From Treponema sp. (GTDB lineage: Bacteria; Spirochaetota; Spirochaetia; Treponematales; Treponemataceae): a DNA stretch of 64,000 nucleotides. Where the stretch lies: the NCBI GenBank assembly GCA_016292805.1, contig JAEDFM010000005.1, forward strand, positions 14,603-78,602, given 5' to 3'. The stretch's first letter is position 1, and the number at the start of each line of letters is the position of its first letter. A model generated the notes under the pieces. The model was not told the DNA's origin, searched no databases, and worked only from the letters and a program-made list of their open reading frames with translations. Shown piece after piece: positions 34,103 through 43,164 of the stretch. The translations under genes and the position numbers were made by a program.

Positions 34103-35896
34103 ATGTTTAAAGATTGTCAGGGAAAAGAATATCCAGTTTATGCAAAAGGTTTTGTTTCTGGGTGTAAAGCAGTAAGTGGAGCTGAACCTTTTGGAAGCGT
34201 TTATCTGTTAAGTATTGTTGCAGATGTAATGCCTGAACCTGGTCAGTTTTTTATGATTCATCCTGAGCGAAGTAATGTAATTTTAAGCAGACCTATTTCT
34301 GTTTATCATGTTGATAAAAGCTTTTTTGGCGAAACAGAAATCCAGTTCCTTATTCTTGTAAAGGGAAAGGGTACACAGGAGCTTTGTGCATTACAGGATG
34401 GAGATAAGGTAAATCTTCTTGGTCCATGTGGAAACTGCTGGCCTGTAGAAAATATTAGTGCTGATAAAAAAGTATTAATTGTTGGTGGTGGAATTGGTGT
34501 TGCTCCAGTTGCAGGACTTGCGGAATCTTTAGCTGAGGGTTCTTACGATTTTTATGCATCATTTAAATCTGGTTCTTATGGCTTGGATAACATTAAACCA
34601 AATAAACTTGTAATTACTACTGATGATGGATCTGTAGGTGTACACGGAATGCTTCCAGTTGCCCTTACCGAAGAAGCAGTTCGTCAGGGAAATTATTCTG
34701 CAGTTTATGCCTGTGGTCCAACACCTATGCTTGCATATGTAAAGCAGATTGCAGAAAAAGCAGGTGTTCAGTGCTGGCTTAGTATGGAAGCCCGTATGGC
34801 TTGTGGTGCAGGCGTTTGTCTTGGTTGTACTATTGATACAACAGAAGGTAAAAAACGCTGCTGTAAGGATGGTCCTGTTTTTGACAGCCGCATTCTTCCA
34901 TTTGAAAAGCCTGCAGATTCAGTTGCAGGAATTAAGGTTCAGCCTCGTCGCGAACCTTTGGCAGGGAATCCAGATTTAAGCGTTGATATTGCTGGAGTTC
35001 ATTTTAATAATCCTGTAATTGGATGTTCAGGAACCTTTGGTTTTGGCACAGAATATACAACAATATTTGATGTAAATCGTCTTGGTGGAATTGCATCAAA
35101 AGGTTTAACTTTGGAACCTCGTCAGGGAAATAATGGTATTCGTGTTTGGGAAACTCCAAGCGGACTTATGAATTCAATTGGTTTGCAGAATCCTGGAATT
35201 CCCCATTTTATAGAAAACGAACTTCCAGAAATGATGAAGTTCAAATCTGTTGCAATTGCAAATCTTTCTGGTTCAACAATGGAAACATATGTAGAAGGTG
35301 CTAAGCTTCTGGATAAAACTGATGTTCCAATGATTGAATTGAATATTTCTTGTCCTAATGTAAAGGCCGGTGGTGCTGCCTGGGGTATGACTTGTACTGC
35401 TGCCAGTGATGTTGTAAAAGCGGTTCGTGCAGTAACTAAAAAACCATTGGTTGTAAAGCTTACTCCACAGTCTTTGGAATTGAATAAAGTTGCACTGGCA
35501 TGTATTGAAGCCGGCGCAGATGGAATTAGTTTGTGTAACTCTTTCCAGGGTATTGCCGTTGATATTGAAAGGGGAGTGCCAGTATTTGAAAACTTGAAGG
35601 CTGGTGTTGGTGGACCTGCTGTTCGTCCAATTGCAGTGCGTCTTGTTTATGAACTGGTAGAAGCAATCAATACTTTGCCAGAAGAAAAACGGGTTCCTGT
35701 AATTGCTATTGGTGGAATTGCTACATGGGAAGATGCAGTTGAGTTCATTATGGCTGGTGCTACAGCTGTAGAAGTTGGAACTGCAACCTTTGCTAATCCT
35801 TTGGCAATGATAGAGATTATTGATGGTCTTGGTGAGTTTATGAAACGCAAAGGTTATGCTACACTTGCCGATTTCCGTGGAATTATTCAAAAATAA
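34103..35896 (+). CDS. pyrD: Fused PyrK-PyrD dihydroorotate dehydrogenase
   Basis: This single 597-residue chain joins the two subunits of class 1B dihydroorotate dehydrogenase. Residues 1-~280 are PyrK: FAD motif SRPISVYH, NAD motif GGGIGVAPVAGL, CGPTPML, and a 2Fe-2S site with CGAGVCLGC and the later CC. Residues ~290-597 are PyrD, from DIAGVHFNNPVIGCSGTFGFG, with the catalytic-Cys loop NISCPNVKAGG. It oxidises dihydroorotate to orotate with NAD+. In the class 1B enzyme these are normally separate genes. Confidence 0.93.
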   Translation: MFKDCQGKEYPVYAKGFVSGCKAVSGAEPFGSVYLLSIVADVMPEPGQFFMIHPERSNVILSRPISVYHVDKSFFGETEIQFLILVKGKGTQELCALQDGDKVNLLGPCGNCWPVENISADKKVLIVGGGIGVAPVAGLAESLAEGSYDFYASFKSGSYGLDNIKPNKLVITTDDGSVGVHGMLPVALTEEAVRQGNYSAVYACGPTPMLAYVKQIAEKAGVQCWLSMEARMACGAGVCLGCTIDTTEGKKRCCKDGPVFDSRILPFEKPADSVAGIKVQPRREPLAGNPDLSVDIAGVHFNNPVIGCSGTFGFGTEYTTIFDVNRLGGIASKGLTLEPRQGNNGIRVWETPSGLMNSIGLQNPGIPHFIENELPEMMKFKSVAIANLSGSTMETYVEGAKLLDKTDVPMIELNISCPNVKAGGAAWGMTCTAASDVVKAVRAVTKKPLVVKLTPQSLELNKVALACIEAGADGISLCNSFQGIAVDIERGVPVFENLKAGVGGPAVRPIAVRLVYELVEAINTLPEEKRVPVIAIGGIATWEDAVEFIMAGATAVEVGTATFANPLAMIEIIDGLGEFMKRKGYATLADFRGIIQK

Positions 35897-35941
35897 TTAT
35901 AATAGTAGTATTATTAACATATATTACTGTGGGGGTATTTT

Positions 35942-37171
35942 ATGAAAAAATTAGTTCTTGTGCTTACATCATTATTTTTTGGTTTCTCATTGTTTGCAGC
36001 ACCATTAAATATTTCAGATGCTGATTATCAGAAAATGATGGATAAATCTCTTACTTCTATGGGAAACAATTATCGCATTAAGAAAGTGATTGAAAAGATG
36101 CGTAAAGGGGAAGATGTTTATGTTGCTGCCCTTGGCGGTTCTGTAACTGAAGGTCAGGGACCAGAAAGCTTTAGAGATGGTTACGCTTATAAGTTCAACA
36201 AAAAAATGGCAGATGCATTTGCTTTGCGCCGCGAAAAAATTTATTTCGTTAATGCAGGTTTGTGTGGGACTAACTCTCCATTAGGATTAATCAGATATCA
36301 AAAAGATGTTGTTGAGCCAAATAATCATACACCTGATCTTCTTCTTATTGAATATGCAGTAAATGATATTGAAGAACCTACTAAGCAGCGTGCCTTTGAA
36401 GCATTAATTCACGATGCATTAACAGCAAGTCCAGACACTGCTATCATCGTTGTTTACTCTGCAGCTCTTTATCCTAAAACACAGAAGGTTATGATGCCGA
36501 TTGCTGATTACTATGGAGTACAGCAGGTTAGTCCTTCTGATGCATACGATTTAGGTGTAGCAAAGGGTCTATTAAAATATACAGATTATTTTAAGGATGT
36601 TGTTCATCCAATTGCCACTGGTCATGAAATTATGGCTGATTGTATTACAAATCTTATGGTTAAGATTGACGAAGCTCCACTTGATGCAAAAATGGAAATT
36701 CCAACAAAAGCATTAAAAAGTCCTGATTTCTTTGGATTTAAGGCAATTACTGGTAATTCTGATGATGTAAAAATTGTTGCCGGTAGCTTTACAGGTAATG
36801 ATCCTAATACACAGACTTTGCTTAAAAATGGAAAACCAAACTTCCCACAGAACTGGTACCATTCTGCAAAGAGTGGTACAGACAGCATGTATATTGAAGT
36901 TGAATGTAAAAACTTCCTTCTTACATATAAAGAGCAGGGTTCATGGCTCAGCGAAAAATTTGGTAAAGTTGAAATCTATGTTGATGGAAAAAAATTTGCA
37001 GATAAAGGTTCTACACTGTTTGATGGTGGAAAAGCTAATGGCTGGAACAACTGTGTAACTCTTATGCTTATTGATAAACCAACAGTGGAAAAACATTCAA
37101 TCGAAATTAAAATGGCTAAAGGCTTTGAAAAGAAAGGCTTTACAATTGTTACAATGGGCTATTCAAAATGA
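35942..37171 (+). CDS. Secreted SGNH hydrolase
   Basis: The 409-residue protein begins with a signal peptide cut near FAAPLN (residue ~19). The SGNH blocks are LGGSVTEGQG, NAGLCGTNSPLG, EYAVNDIE and DVVHPIATGHE (Asp and His of the triad). A ~150-residue beta-rich C-terminus follows. It is probably a periplasmic or surface carbohydrate esterase. Its TGA overlaps the argA start by four bases, a surprising operon partner. Confidence 0.85.
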   Translation: MKKLVLVLTSLFFGFSLFAAPLNISDADYQKMMDKSLTSMGNNYRIKKVIEKMRKGEDVYVAALGGSVTEGQGPESFRDGYAYKFNKKMADAFALRREKIYFVNAGLCGTNSPLGLIRYQKDVVEPNNHTPDLLLIEYAVNDIEEPTKQRAFEALIHDALTASPDTAIIVVYSAALYPKTQKVMMPIADYYGVQQVSPSDAYDLGVAKGLLKYTDYFKDVVHPIATGHEIMADCITNLMVKIDEAPLDAKMEIPTKALKSPDFFGFKAITGNSDDVKIVAGSFTGNDPNTQTLLKNGKPNFPQNWYHSAKSGTDSMYIEVECKNFLLTYKEQGSWLSEKFGKVEIYVDGKKFADKGSTLFDGGKANGWNNCVTLMLIDKPTVEKHSIEIKMAKGFEKKGFTIVTMGYSK

Positions 37172-38439
37172 AAGCAGAAGACATTAGAGATGTAATTCGC
37201 TACTTGCAGAAATTTAAGAATGCAGTAGTGGTTATTTATCTTGATGATAAAACAATTCAGTCACCTCTTTATTCAAGTCATATTCGTGATATTGCTTTAA
37301 TGCATTCTGCAGGACTTAAGGTTGTAATTATTCCAGGCGCCCGTTCCCGAATTGATGAAATTCTTACAGACGCAAAATTGACCTGGACCTACAACAACAA
37401 TTGCCGCGTAACAACAGAGGAAGCAATGCCTTTAATTAAAATGGCCGCTTTTGATGTTTCTAATACAGTTATGACCAGCCTTGCAGCAAATAACATTACA
37501 GCAACAATAGGTAACTGGGTTCGTTCCCGTGCCAAAGGGATTGTAAATGGTTTTGATTATGGTACAGCAGGCGAAATTGATAAGCTTCAGACCGATGCCA
37601 TAAAGAGTGTTTTAGATAACAGTTTTATTCCAATCTTCCCTTGTATTGGCTGGAATTCAGTTGGTCATCCATATAATATTTCCTCTGTAACTTTGGCTCA
37701 GCAGGTTGCAATTGAGCTTAAAGCAGATAAACTTTTCTTTGTAATGCAGGATGCTGAAAATATAGTACTTAATAATCAAATTGTTCCTGCTATGAATCTG
37801 GAAGAAGTTGATGACTTTATTAAAGCATTTGATTCTTCGGTTCTTGCTTCAAGTACAACTAATCTTTTAAAGCTTTCTAAGGAAGCCTGCCAGAAAGGAG
37901 TTGTTCGCTCCCATATTGTAGACGGAAAACTTGATGGCGTTCTTCTTTCTGAAATTTTCAGTAACCTGGGATCTGGAACTATGATTTATACTTCTAACTA
38001 CGGTAAGATTCGTCAGATGGAACAGACAGATATTCCAGCTGTTCTTAGCCTCATTCGTCCATTTGTGGAAAGCGGAAAACTTTTGCCACGGACAGAAGCT
38101 CAGCTTGCTGATGAATGCAGCGATTTTGTAGTTTACGAAATTGATGGTGCCATTCACGCCTGTGCTGCTTTGCATATTTATGAAGACAAGCAGGCAGAAA
38201 TTGCAGCTGTTGCAGTTGATGAAAATTATGCACACATGGGAATTGGTCCAAAGGTTATAAATCACCTTATTGATAAGTCAAAGGAAATAAAGGCCTCTTC
38301 TGTTTTTATTCTTACAACTCAAGCTGCAGACTGGTTTGAAAAATTAGGATTCACTCCAGACTCAGTTGATTCTCTCCCTGCAAAACGCAAAGCAATGTGG
38401 AATCCAGAGCGTAATTCTAAGGTTTACAGATTAAAATAA
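37168..38439 (+). CDS. argA: Amino-acid N-acetyltransferase (ArgA-type N-acetylglutamate synthase)
   Basis: The 423-residue protein has an amino-acid-kinase-like domain (about 1-270; KVVIIPGARSRIDEIL) and a C-terminal GNAT domain (about 285-423; QTDIPAVLSLIRPFVESGKL, VAVDENYAHMGIGPKVINHL). This is the ArgA arrangement, which acetylates glutamate as the first step of arginine synthesis. Translation is coupled to the upstream secreted esterase by an ATGA overlap, with no biological link evident. Confidence 0.9.
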   Translation: MKAEDIRDVIRYLQKFKNAVVVIYLDDKTIQSPLYSSHIRDIALMHSAGLKVVIIPGARSRIDEILTDAKLTWTYNNNCRVTTEEAMPLIKMAAFDVSNTVMTSLAANNITATIGNWVRSRAKGIVNGFDYGTAGEIDKLQTDAIKSVLDNSFIPIFPCIGWNSVGHPYNISSVTLAQQVAIELKADKLFFVMQDAENIVLNNQIVPAMNLEEVDDFIKAFDSSVLASSTTNLLKLSKEACQKGVVRSHIVDGKLDGVLLSEIFSNLGSGTMIYTSNYGKIRQMEQTDIPAVLSLIRPFVESGKLLPRTEAQLADECSDFVVYEIDGAIHACAALHIYEDKQAEIAAVAVDENYAHMGIGPKVINHLIDKSKEIKASSVFILTTQAADWFEKLGFTPDSVDSLPAKRKAMWNPERNSKVYRLK

Positions 38440-38446
38440 AAGGGCT

Positions 38447-38475
38447 CCTGGAATTAGTTCAGGATGACGCTGGAA
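38447..38475 (+). repeat. TTCAGGATGAC palindromic repeat remnant
   Basis: TCCTGgaattagTTCAGGA followed by TGACGC matches one arm of the dispersed palindrome in 27012-27038. Confidence 0.4.
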
Positions 38476-38502
38476 CTTCAATTTAGGATGTGACGGAAAT
38501 AT

Positions 38503-39600
38503 ATGAAACTTACACTTAACAACTTAAAATGGTATGGTCGCAATCTGGATTACAACGGAATCAGATATTTTGATTATTCTGCCAGTGGCTTTGAATTTTG
38601 CTTTACTGGAAAAAAAGCTGTCTGTACTATTTATTCAGATTCGCCAAATTATGATGAAGCTAATAAAGGGGTTGTTGGAGTTTATGTAACAGAACTTTCC
38701 TCTGCCGCCGAATACAAAGGCGCTTCTTATTGGGAAAACTTTCCGGAAGATTTGTGCCAGAGAATTATTCTTAAAGATGAAAAAACTGAAGCTGTGCTTT
38801 TTGAAAGTACAGAAGAAAAAACAGTTTTGATTCGTGTTTTAAAAATCAGCGAAGTAAACTTTGGTTCAGCCGGAATTAAAGAAGTTGAAATTGATGGAAA
38901 ACAAAATCTTCCAACTGCTGCTGCCAGCACTGCAATGAAGGTTGAAATTATTGGTGACAGCATTACCTGCGGTTATGGAATTGAAGGCGTTTACAATGTA
39001 GATGGTTTTAAAACCAGCCAGGAACGAGCCGATAAAGCTTACGGATTTTTAACAATGAAAGCTTTGGGTGCAGAATTTCAGGAATGCTGCTGGAGTGGAA
39101 TTGGCATTATTTCAAAGTATGTTGATCCAAGTGTAAATGTTCCAGATACTTCTGTAGTTATGCCTTCTATCTGGCCATATACAGATAAATCTTTAAGCTT
39201 AAGACTTGGACTTGAACCAGAAGTTTGGGATGAAAGCAAGTTTTCACCAGACCTGGTTATTTTGCACCTTGGAACTAACGATGCTAGCTTTGTGCGTGAT
39301 GTGGAAGAACGCCGCCTTGCTTATGTAAGTGGAGTTCGTCAGTTCCTGGAAGCTATACACCGCCGTTCACCAAAGGCTAGGCTGCTTGTTTGTCTTGGTG
39401 TAATGGGTGAATCTCTTTGCGATTCTCAGGCAGAAGCTGTAAAACTTTTTAGTCAGGATTTTAAAAATGTTCCTGTAAAAGTTGTTCGCTTCCCAGTTCA
39501 GGATGAAGAAAAGGAAGGTGTTGCTGCAGACTGGCATCCAAAAGCAGAAACCCACCAGCGGGTTGCCAGGCAGCTGGTGGATGCTATTAAGAACTGGTAG
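38503..39600 (+). CDS. CE2-type acetyl esterase (SGNH)
   Basis: The 365-residue protein has an N-terminal jelly-roll-like domain (about 1-140) and a C-terminal SGNH domain with EIIGDSITCGYG, HLGTNDASF and DWHPKAETHQRV. This layout is that of carbohydrate esterase family 2, which deacetylates xylan or mannan side groups. No signal peptide is visible, so it probably acts on intracellular oligosaccharides. It fits the mannanase at 60003 as part of hemicellulose use. Confidence 0.88.
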   Translation: MKLTLNNLKWYGRNLDYNGIRYFDYSASGFEFCFTGKKAVCTIYSDSPNYDEANKGVVGVYVTELSSAAEYKGASYWENFPEDLCQRIILKDEKTEAVLFESTEEKTVLIRVLKISEVNFGSAGIKEVEIDGKQNLPTAAASTAMKVEIIGDSITCGYGIEGVYNVDGFKTSQERADKAYGFLTMKALGAEFQECCWSGIGIISKYVDPSVNVPDTSVVMPSIWPYTDKSLSLRLGLEPEVWDESKFSPDLVILHLGTNDASFVRDVEERRLAYVSGVRQFLEAIHRRSPKARLLVCLGVMGESLCDSQAEAVKLFSQDFKNVPVKVVRFPVQDEEKEGVAADWHPKAETHQRVARQLVDAIKNW

Positions 39601-39602
39601 AG

Positions 39603-39623
39603 ATGCTGAAACAAGTTCAGCAT
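39603..39623. repeat. ATGCTGAA palindromic repeat
   Basis: Perfect ATGCTGAA-5-TTCAGCAT inverted repeat right after the esterase stop, the best-conserved of three related palindromes in the window. Confidence 0.55.
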
Positions 39624-39640
39624 GACAAGTTGAAATTATA

Positions 39641-41284
39641 TTACAAACTAAGAATACTTAATGCGGCCTTTTTCTGAACTTCAGAAAGAGGCTTTATCAT
39701 TTCTGAATTAAGCATTTCTTCCAAAATGAAAGGTATAACTTCAATCTGACCAATGCGGTCTGTGTTCAATAAAAGCATAAACTGTTTAGTGTAATCAGGC
39801 ATTGTCTGCTGAAGAACTCCTTTTTGGAATTCTTCATCTATTTGTTTTCCAAATTCTTTTAAATCTGTAATTACTGAGTCAAACTGTGCAATTTTTTCTT
39901 TTAGCTGATCCCATGGAGATTTATTGCCACCTTTCATTGTTACAACCTGAACCTGGTTATTGTGGATATATCCATTTTTGCAGATGCTTTCGTATTCCTT
40001 AAGTTCCAATGCATCAGGATGGCAGTTATTTTTGATGAATTTTACAAGAGCTTCAAAACAAACCTGGTCTTTCCATTCCATAGAGCGGTCTGTAAAACGG
40101 CAGTTTGCCTGTAGTGAATAATAATCATCACCCCAGTTCATCATGTAACCCATAATCCAGTCTGGGAAAAGTTCGCCGTTCAATTCCTGCCAGTCATTTG
40201 CAACAGTTGCGTTGGCAATGTAATTTCCACCGTCAGGGCGTTTTACCTTTAACTTTTCCATTCCAGCATTTACGCTTCCGCTTTGTAAGAAATTCTGGCA
40301 GAGTAAAACAAGACTGTACTTCATAAAGTTTACATCGTTATTTGGGCAGCTCATTCCCCAGTGTTCAGGATCTTTTTCAAAGGCTTCAAAAATTGGTTTG
40401 TAATAATCCTGGCATAATTTTTTTGCAATCTTTTTGTTCAGTTCACTGCTGTCGTTGCGGTATACACCATCTTCTCCGGCATTTTTACGGATATCGGAAA
40501 TTACCATTTTTGCCTGATATTTAGGATTTTTAGAACTATCTACCTGGTCAACAAATCCGTTATCAACAAGAGCTTTAAGTTCATCTGCAATGTAAGCAAC
40601 AGAAACTCCAACTTCCCGGGCAATTTCGCTTACAGTTTTAGCTTCGTAATAGCAGGCCCATGCAATATTCTGTTTTAATCTAGTGTCAAAAAAATCTTCT
40701 GTATCTTTTTTTACAATAGTTCCACTTGAACCCATAAAAGCAAATTTAATTGGATTTACAGCAAGGTTTTCATCAATCTTAACATTTTCATACATAATCA
40801 TAGTCTCCTTTAAACTTTGGCGGGCGTCAGACAAATGCCACTTTACAGTGTTTGCGGAAATATTCAGTTCTTTAGCAATTTGAGTTACAGTTTTCTTTTC
40901 GTAATAAAAAAGATAAACAACTGAGCGCTGTCTTTGTGAAAGATAGCTGATTTCCTTTTTTAAGGTTTCCAATTCTTTTTTGTTGTTTTCGTAAAAATAG
41001 TGATCAGTAACACTTAAGGCATCAGGATTATCGTCAATGCAAGACTGCTTTCTGTTACTAATTAAGCCGGCAATAAATTTTGAAAAAACGTTGCTGGCAA
41101 TTCTGTAGACGTAACCGTCATAGTTTGCAATGTTCTCAGAATTTAAAAGTGAAATATAAACTTCACAAATTATTTCCTGCGCCAGTTCCTGGGCCTGTTC
41201 ATAATCACTAGTTTTACTTAGCGCAAAACCATAGATTTTTTCTTTGTACTGTAAAATCTTTTTGTCTGCTTCCTTTTTGTTCAT
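39641..41284 (-). CDS. Extracytoplasmic-type sigma factor with long C-terminal extension
   Basis: The 547-residue protein starts with ECF sigma regions 2 (SDYEQAQELAQEIICEVYISLL) and 4 (LSQRQRSVVYLFYYEKKTVTQIAKELNISANTVKWHL), ending near residue 170. The remaining ~375 residues are unlike ordinary sigma factors. They include another probable HTH (KTVSEIAREVGVSVAYIADELKALV, about 215-240) and a long alpha/beta domain. No anti-sigma gene is adjacent. The tail may sense a signal itself. Confidence 0.8.
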   Translation of the reverse strand: MNKKEADKKILQYKEKIYGFALSKTSDYEQAQELAQEIICEVYISLLNSENIANYDGYVYRIASNVFSKFIAGLISNRKQSCIDDNPDALSVTDHYFYENNKKELETLKKEISYLSQRQRSVVYLFYYEKKTVTQIAKELNISANTVKWHLSDARQSLKETMIMYENVKIDENLAVNPIKFAFMGSSGTIVKKDTEDFFDTRLKQNIAWACYYEAKTVSEIAREVGVSVAYIADELKALVDNGFVDQVDSSKNPKYQAKMVISDIRKNAGEDGVYRNDSSELNKKIAKKLCQDYYKPIFEAFEKDPEHWGMSCPNNDVNFMKYSLVLLCQNFLQSGSVNAGMEKLKVKRPDGGNYIANATVANDWQELNGELFPDWIMGYMMNWGDDYYSLQANCRFTDRSMEWKDQVCFEALVKFIKNNCHPDALELKEYESICKNGYIHNNQVQVVTMKGGNKSPWDQLKEKIAQFDSVITDLKEFGKQIDEEFQKGVLQQTMPDYTKQFMLLLNTDRIGQIEVIPFILEEMLNSEMIKPLSEVQKKAALSILSL

Positions 41285-41447
41285 TTTATGATTCCTACTT
41301 TGAGCTCGTTTTTCAGATTCATTTATATAGTGTGACTATGATTGGATTGGTTGGGTAAGATTTAAAACTTTTTTCGATTTTCATTCTATAATTTTACCAT
41401 ATTTGTATGTAAATTAGTTATAATAAAAGACGCTTAGGAAGGTTGTT

Positions 41448-42380
41448 ATGGCAAAAGAAATTAAAACTACTGCAATTATTGGAATGGGAGCTTTAGGTTT
41501 ACTTTATGGTCAGCATATTGCAGATGCTTTAGGAAAAGATTCTGTTGCATTCATTTTAGATGATGACCGCTACCAGCGTTACCAGAGTAAGACTTTTACA
41601 ATAAACGGAAAAAAGCTGGATTTAAAAATGCAGCAGAGTTCTGTGAAAGAAACTTTTGATTTAGTAATTGTTGCTGTTAAATACAACAGTCTCTCAGATG
41701 CCATTAAAACGATGAAAAACTGCGTTGGACCAGATACAATCATTATTTCGGTTTTGAACGGAATCAGCAGTGAAAAAATTATTGCAAAAGAATACGGCAT
41801 GGAAAAAATGCTTATGACAGTTGCGCAGGGTATGGATGCTATGCGTGATGGTTCAGATTTAGTTTATACAAAAAAAGGTCTGTTATTTTTAGGAAAACCT
41901 GATTGTGCAGAAATTGATTCAACTGCTACAGAAAATCTTGCTGCAGTAAAAAACTTCTTTGATGAAATCCAAATGCCATACGCAATTGAAGAAAACATTA
42001 TGTACCGTATGTGGGCAAAATGGATGCTGAATGTTGGCATTAATCAGACTTGTGCAGTTTTTGATACGACCTACCAGGTTTGTACAACTCCTGGAAAAAT
42101 CATGGACACTTTTGTAGATGCCATGAAGGAAGTTGTAGAGCTTTCTAAATTTGAAGGCATTAATCTTGCAGATTCAGAAGTTGATAATTACATAAACATC
42201 ATAAAAACTTTAGCTCCGGATGGATTCCCTTCTATGGCCCAGGACCGCAAGGCAAAACGTTATACAGAAGTAGAAATGTTTGCTGGCACTGTAAAAGAAC
42301 TGGCAGCAAAGCATGGAATGAAAGTTCCAGTAAATGAATTTTTGTATGACGAAATGAAGAAGATTGAAAGCAAATATTAA
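41448..42380 (+). CDS. panE: 2-dehydropantoate 2-reductase-like (PanE family)
   Basis: The 310-residue protein has the NADPH motif IIGMGALGLLYGQHI and the PanE C-terminal domain (KWMLNVGINQTCA, with PSMAQDRKAKRYTEVEMFAG). It would reduce ketopantoate to pantoate in CoA synthesis. Several PanE paralogues act on other 2-oxo acids, so the symbol is tentative. Monocistronic. Confidence 0.85.
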   Translation: MAKEIKTTAIIGMGALGLLYGQHIADALGKDSVAFILDDDRYQRYQSKTFTINGKKLDLKMQQSSVKETFDLVIVAVKYNSLSDAIKTMKNCVGPDTIIISVLNGISSEKIIAKEYGMEKMLMTVAQGMDAMRDGSDLVYTKKGLLFLGKPDCAEIDSTATENLAAVKNFFDEIQMPYAIEENIMYRMWAKWMLNVGINQTCAVFDTTYQVCTTPGKIMDTFVDAMKEVVELSKFEGINLADSEVDNYINIIKTLAPDGFPSMAQDRKAKRYTEVEMFAGTVKELAAKHGMKVPVNEFLYDEMKKIESKY

Positions 42381-42412
42381 TAAATGATATTATTGCTCCC
42401 AAGGAGTTAATA

Positions 42413-42805
42413 ATGAAAAAAGTTATTTTATTAAGTTTGACTGCCACAATTATGGCATTGGGTTTTGCAAGTTGTAATCTTTGTTCACATGCAAATTTAT
42501 ATTCAAAGGTGATAAAACCAGTTACTTGTCAGGAAGATGGAAAGATACAGTTTTATTGCGCTGATTGTGGTAAAAAGGCATCTACTCAGGTTTTAGATCA
42601 TGAAAGTTTTGCCGAACATAAGTTTGTTTGAAAAACAGATGTAGATGCTCAAACTATTTTCGTATATACACTTTGCGAAAGTGGAAAATGTGAATTATGT
42701 GGAGAAGATAATGCATTGACTGTTCATGTATTTAATTATGGGGACGGCTTACATTGTTTTTCTTGTGGATTAACAAAAGAAGAAATTAAAGCTCATGCTG
42801 AATAG
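42413..42805 (+). pseudogene. Cys-rich lipoprotein gene interrupted by an in-frame TGA
   Basis: The frame opens with a lipoprotein signal (lipobox FASC, Cys21) behind AAGGAG. It includes CxxC-type pairs (YCADCGKK), then hits TGA at 42629-42631 after ...EHKFV. The same frame continues uninterrupted to TAG 42803-42805 with the same Cys-rich character (ESGKCELCGEDN, HCFSCGLTKEE). A TGG to TGA change is the simplest explanation. Total 131 codons. If not read through, the product is a 72-residue truncated lipoprotein. Confidence 0.75.
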
Positions 42806-42832
42806 TTTTTAATTTTATATAATCTTATGTTT

Positions 42833-42864
42833 AAACAGACCACCTTGGGGTGGTCTGTTTTTAT
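42833..42864 (+). terminator. Strong terminator
   Basis: Perfect 12-base stem AAACAGACCACC / GGTGGTCTGTTT with a TTGG loop and T-run, separating the lipoprotein from hicAB. Confidence 0.85.
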
Positions 42865-42940
42865 ATTTTTAGGATATCTTTGTCGAAAACTATATAACTC
42901 TGTCTATATTAGGGTAGAAACTGATATGGAGGAGTATATA

Positions 42941-42968
42941 TTGACATACAATATATTTGTTGTATAAT
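42941..42968 (+). promoter_or_regulatory. hicAB promoter with operator-like palindrome
   Basis: TTGACA (42941-42946), 16 bases, TATAAT (42963-42968) is a consensus promoter. The spacer contains ATACAA-8-TTGTAT, a likely HicB operator. The only in-frame GTG (42970) lies one base after the -10 box, upstream of the expected transcription start (~42975). Confidence 0.65.
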
Positions 42969-42969
42969 C

Positions 42970-43164
42970 GTGACTGCAAGACAAGTTATGAAGATTCTGA
43001 AAAAAAATGGATGGAAACATGTAAGAACAGAATCTTCGCATTGGATTTTTGTTAAAGATGGTTGTGATAGGCCTATTCCTGTTCCATTGCATGGTAATAA
43101 GGATTTAGGAATTTTAGCTAAACGAATTTTAAAAGAAACCGGTATATCGGAGGATGTTAAATGA
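42970..43164 (+). CDS. hicA: HicA family mRNA interferase toxin
   Basis: The 64-residue HicA (YcfA-like, dsRBD fold) has the catalytic-His region ESSHWIFVKDG and PVPLHGNKDLGILAKRILKETG. The natural N-terminus TARQVMKILKKNGW needs the GTG at 42970, yet the consensus promoter places transcription start after it. ATG 42988 gives a 58-residue product without an RBS. The start overlaps the hicB gene by four bases at the other end. It cleaves mRNA when antitoxin is lost. Confidence 0.85.
   Translation: MTARQVMKILKKNGWKHVRTESSHWIFVKDGCDRPIPVPLHGNKDLGILAKRILKETGISEDVK

Noticed and set aside
42629..42640. Selenocysteine codon in the lipoprotein gene
   Set aside because: No stable hairpin with a GU-rich apical loop directly follows the TGA, and the neighbouring residues favour a former Trp codon. 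Kept only as a possibility.
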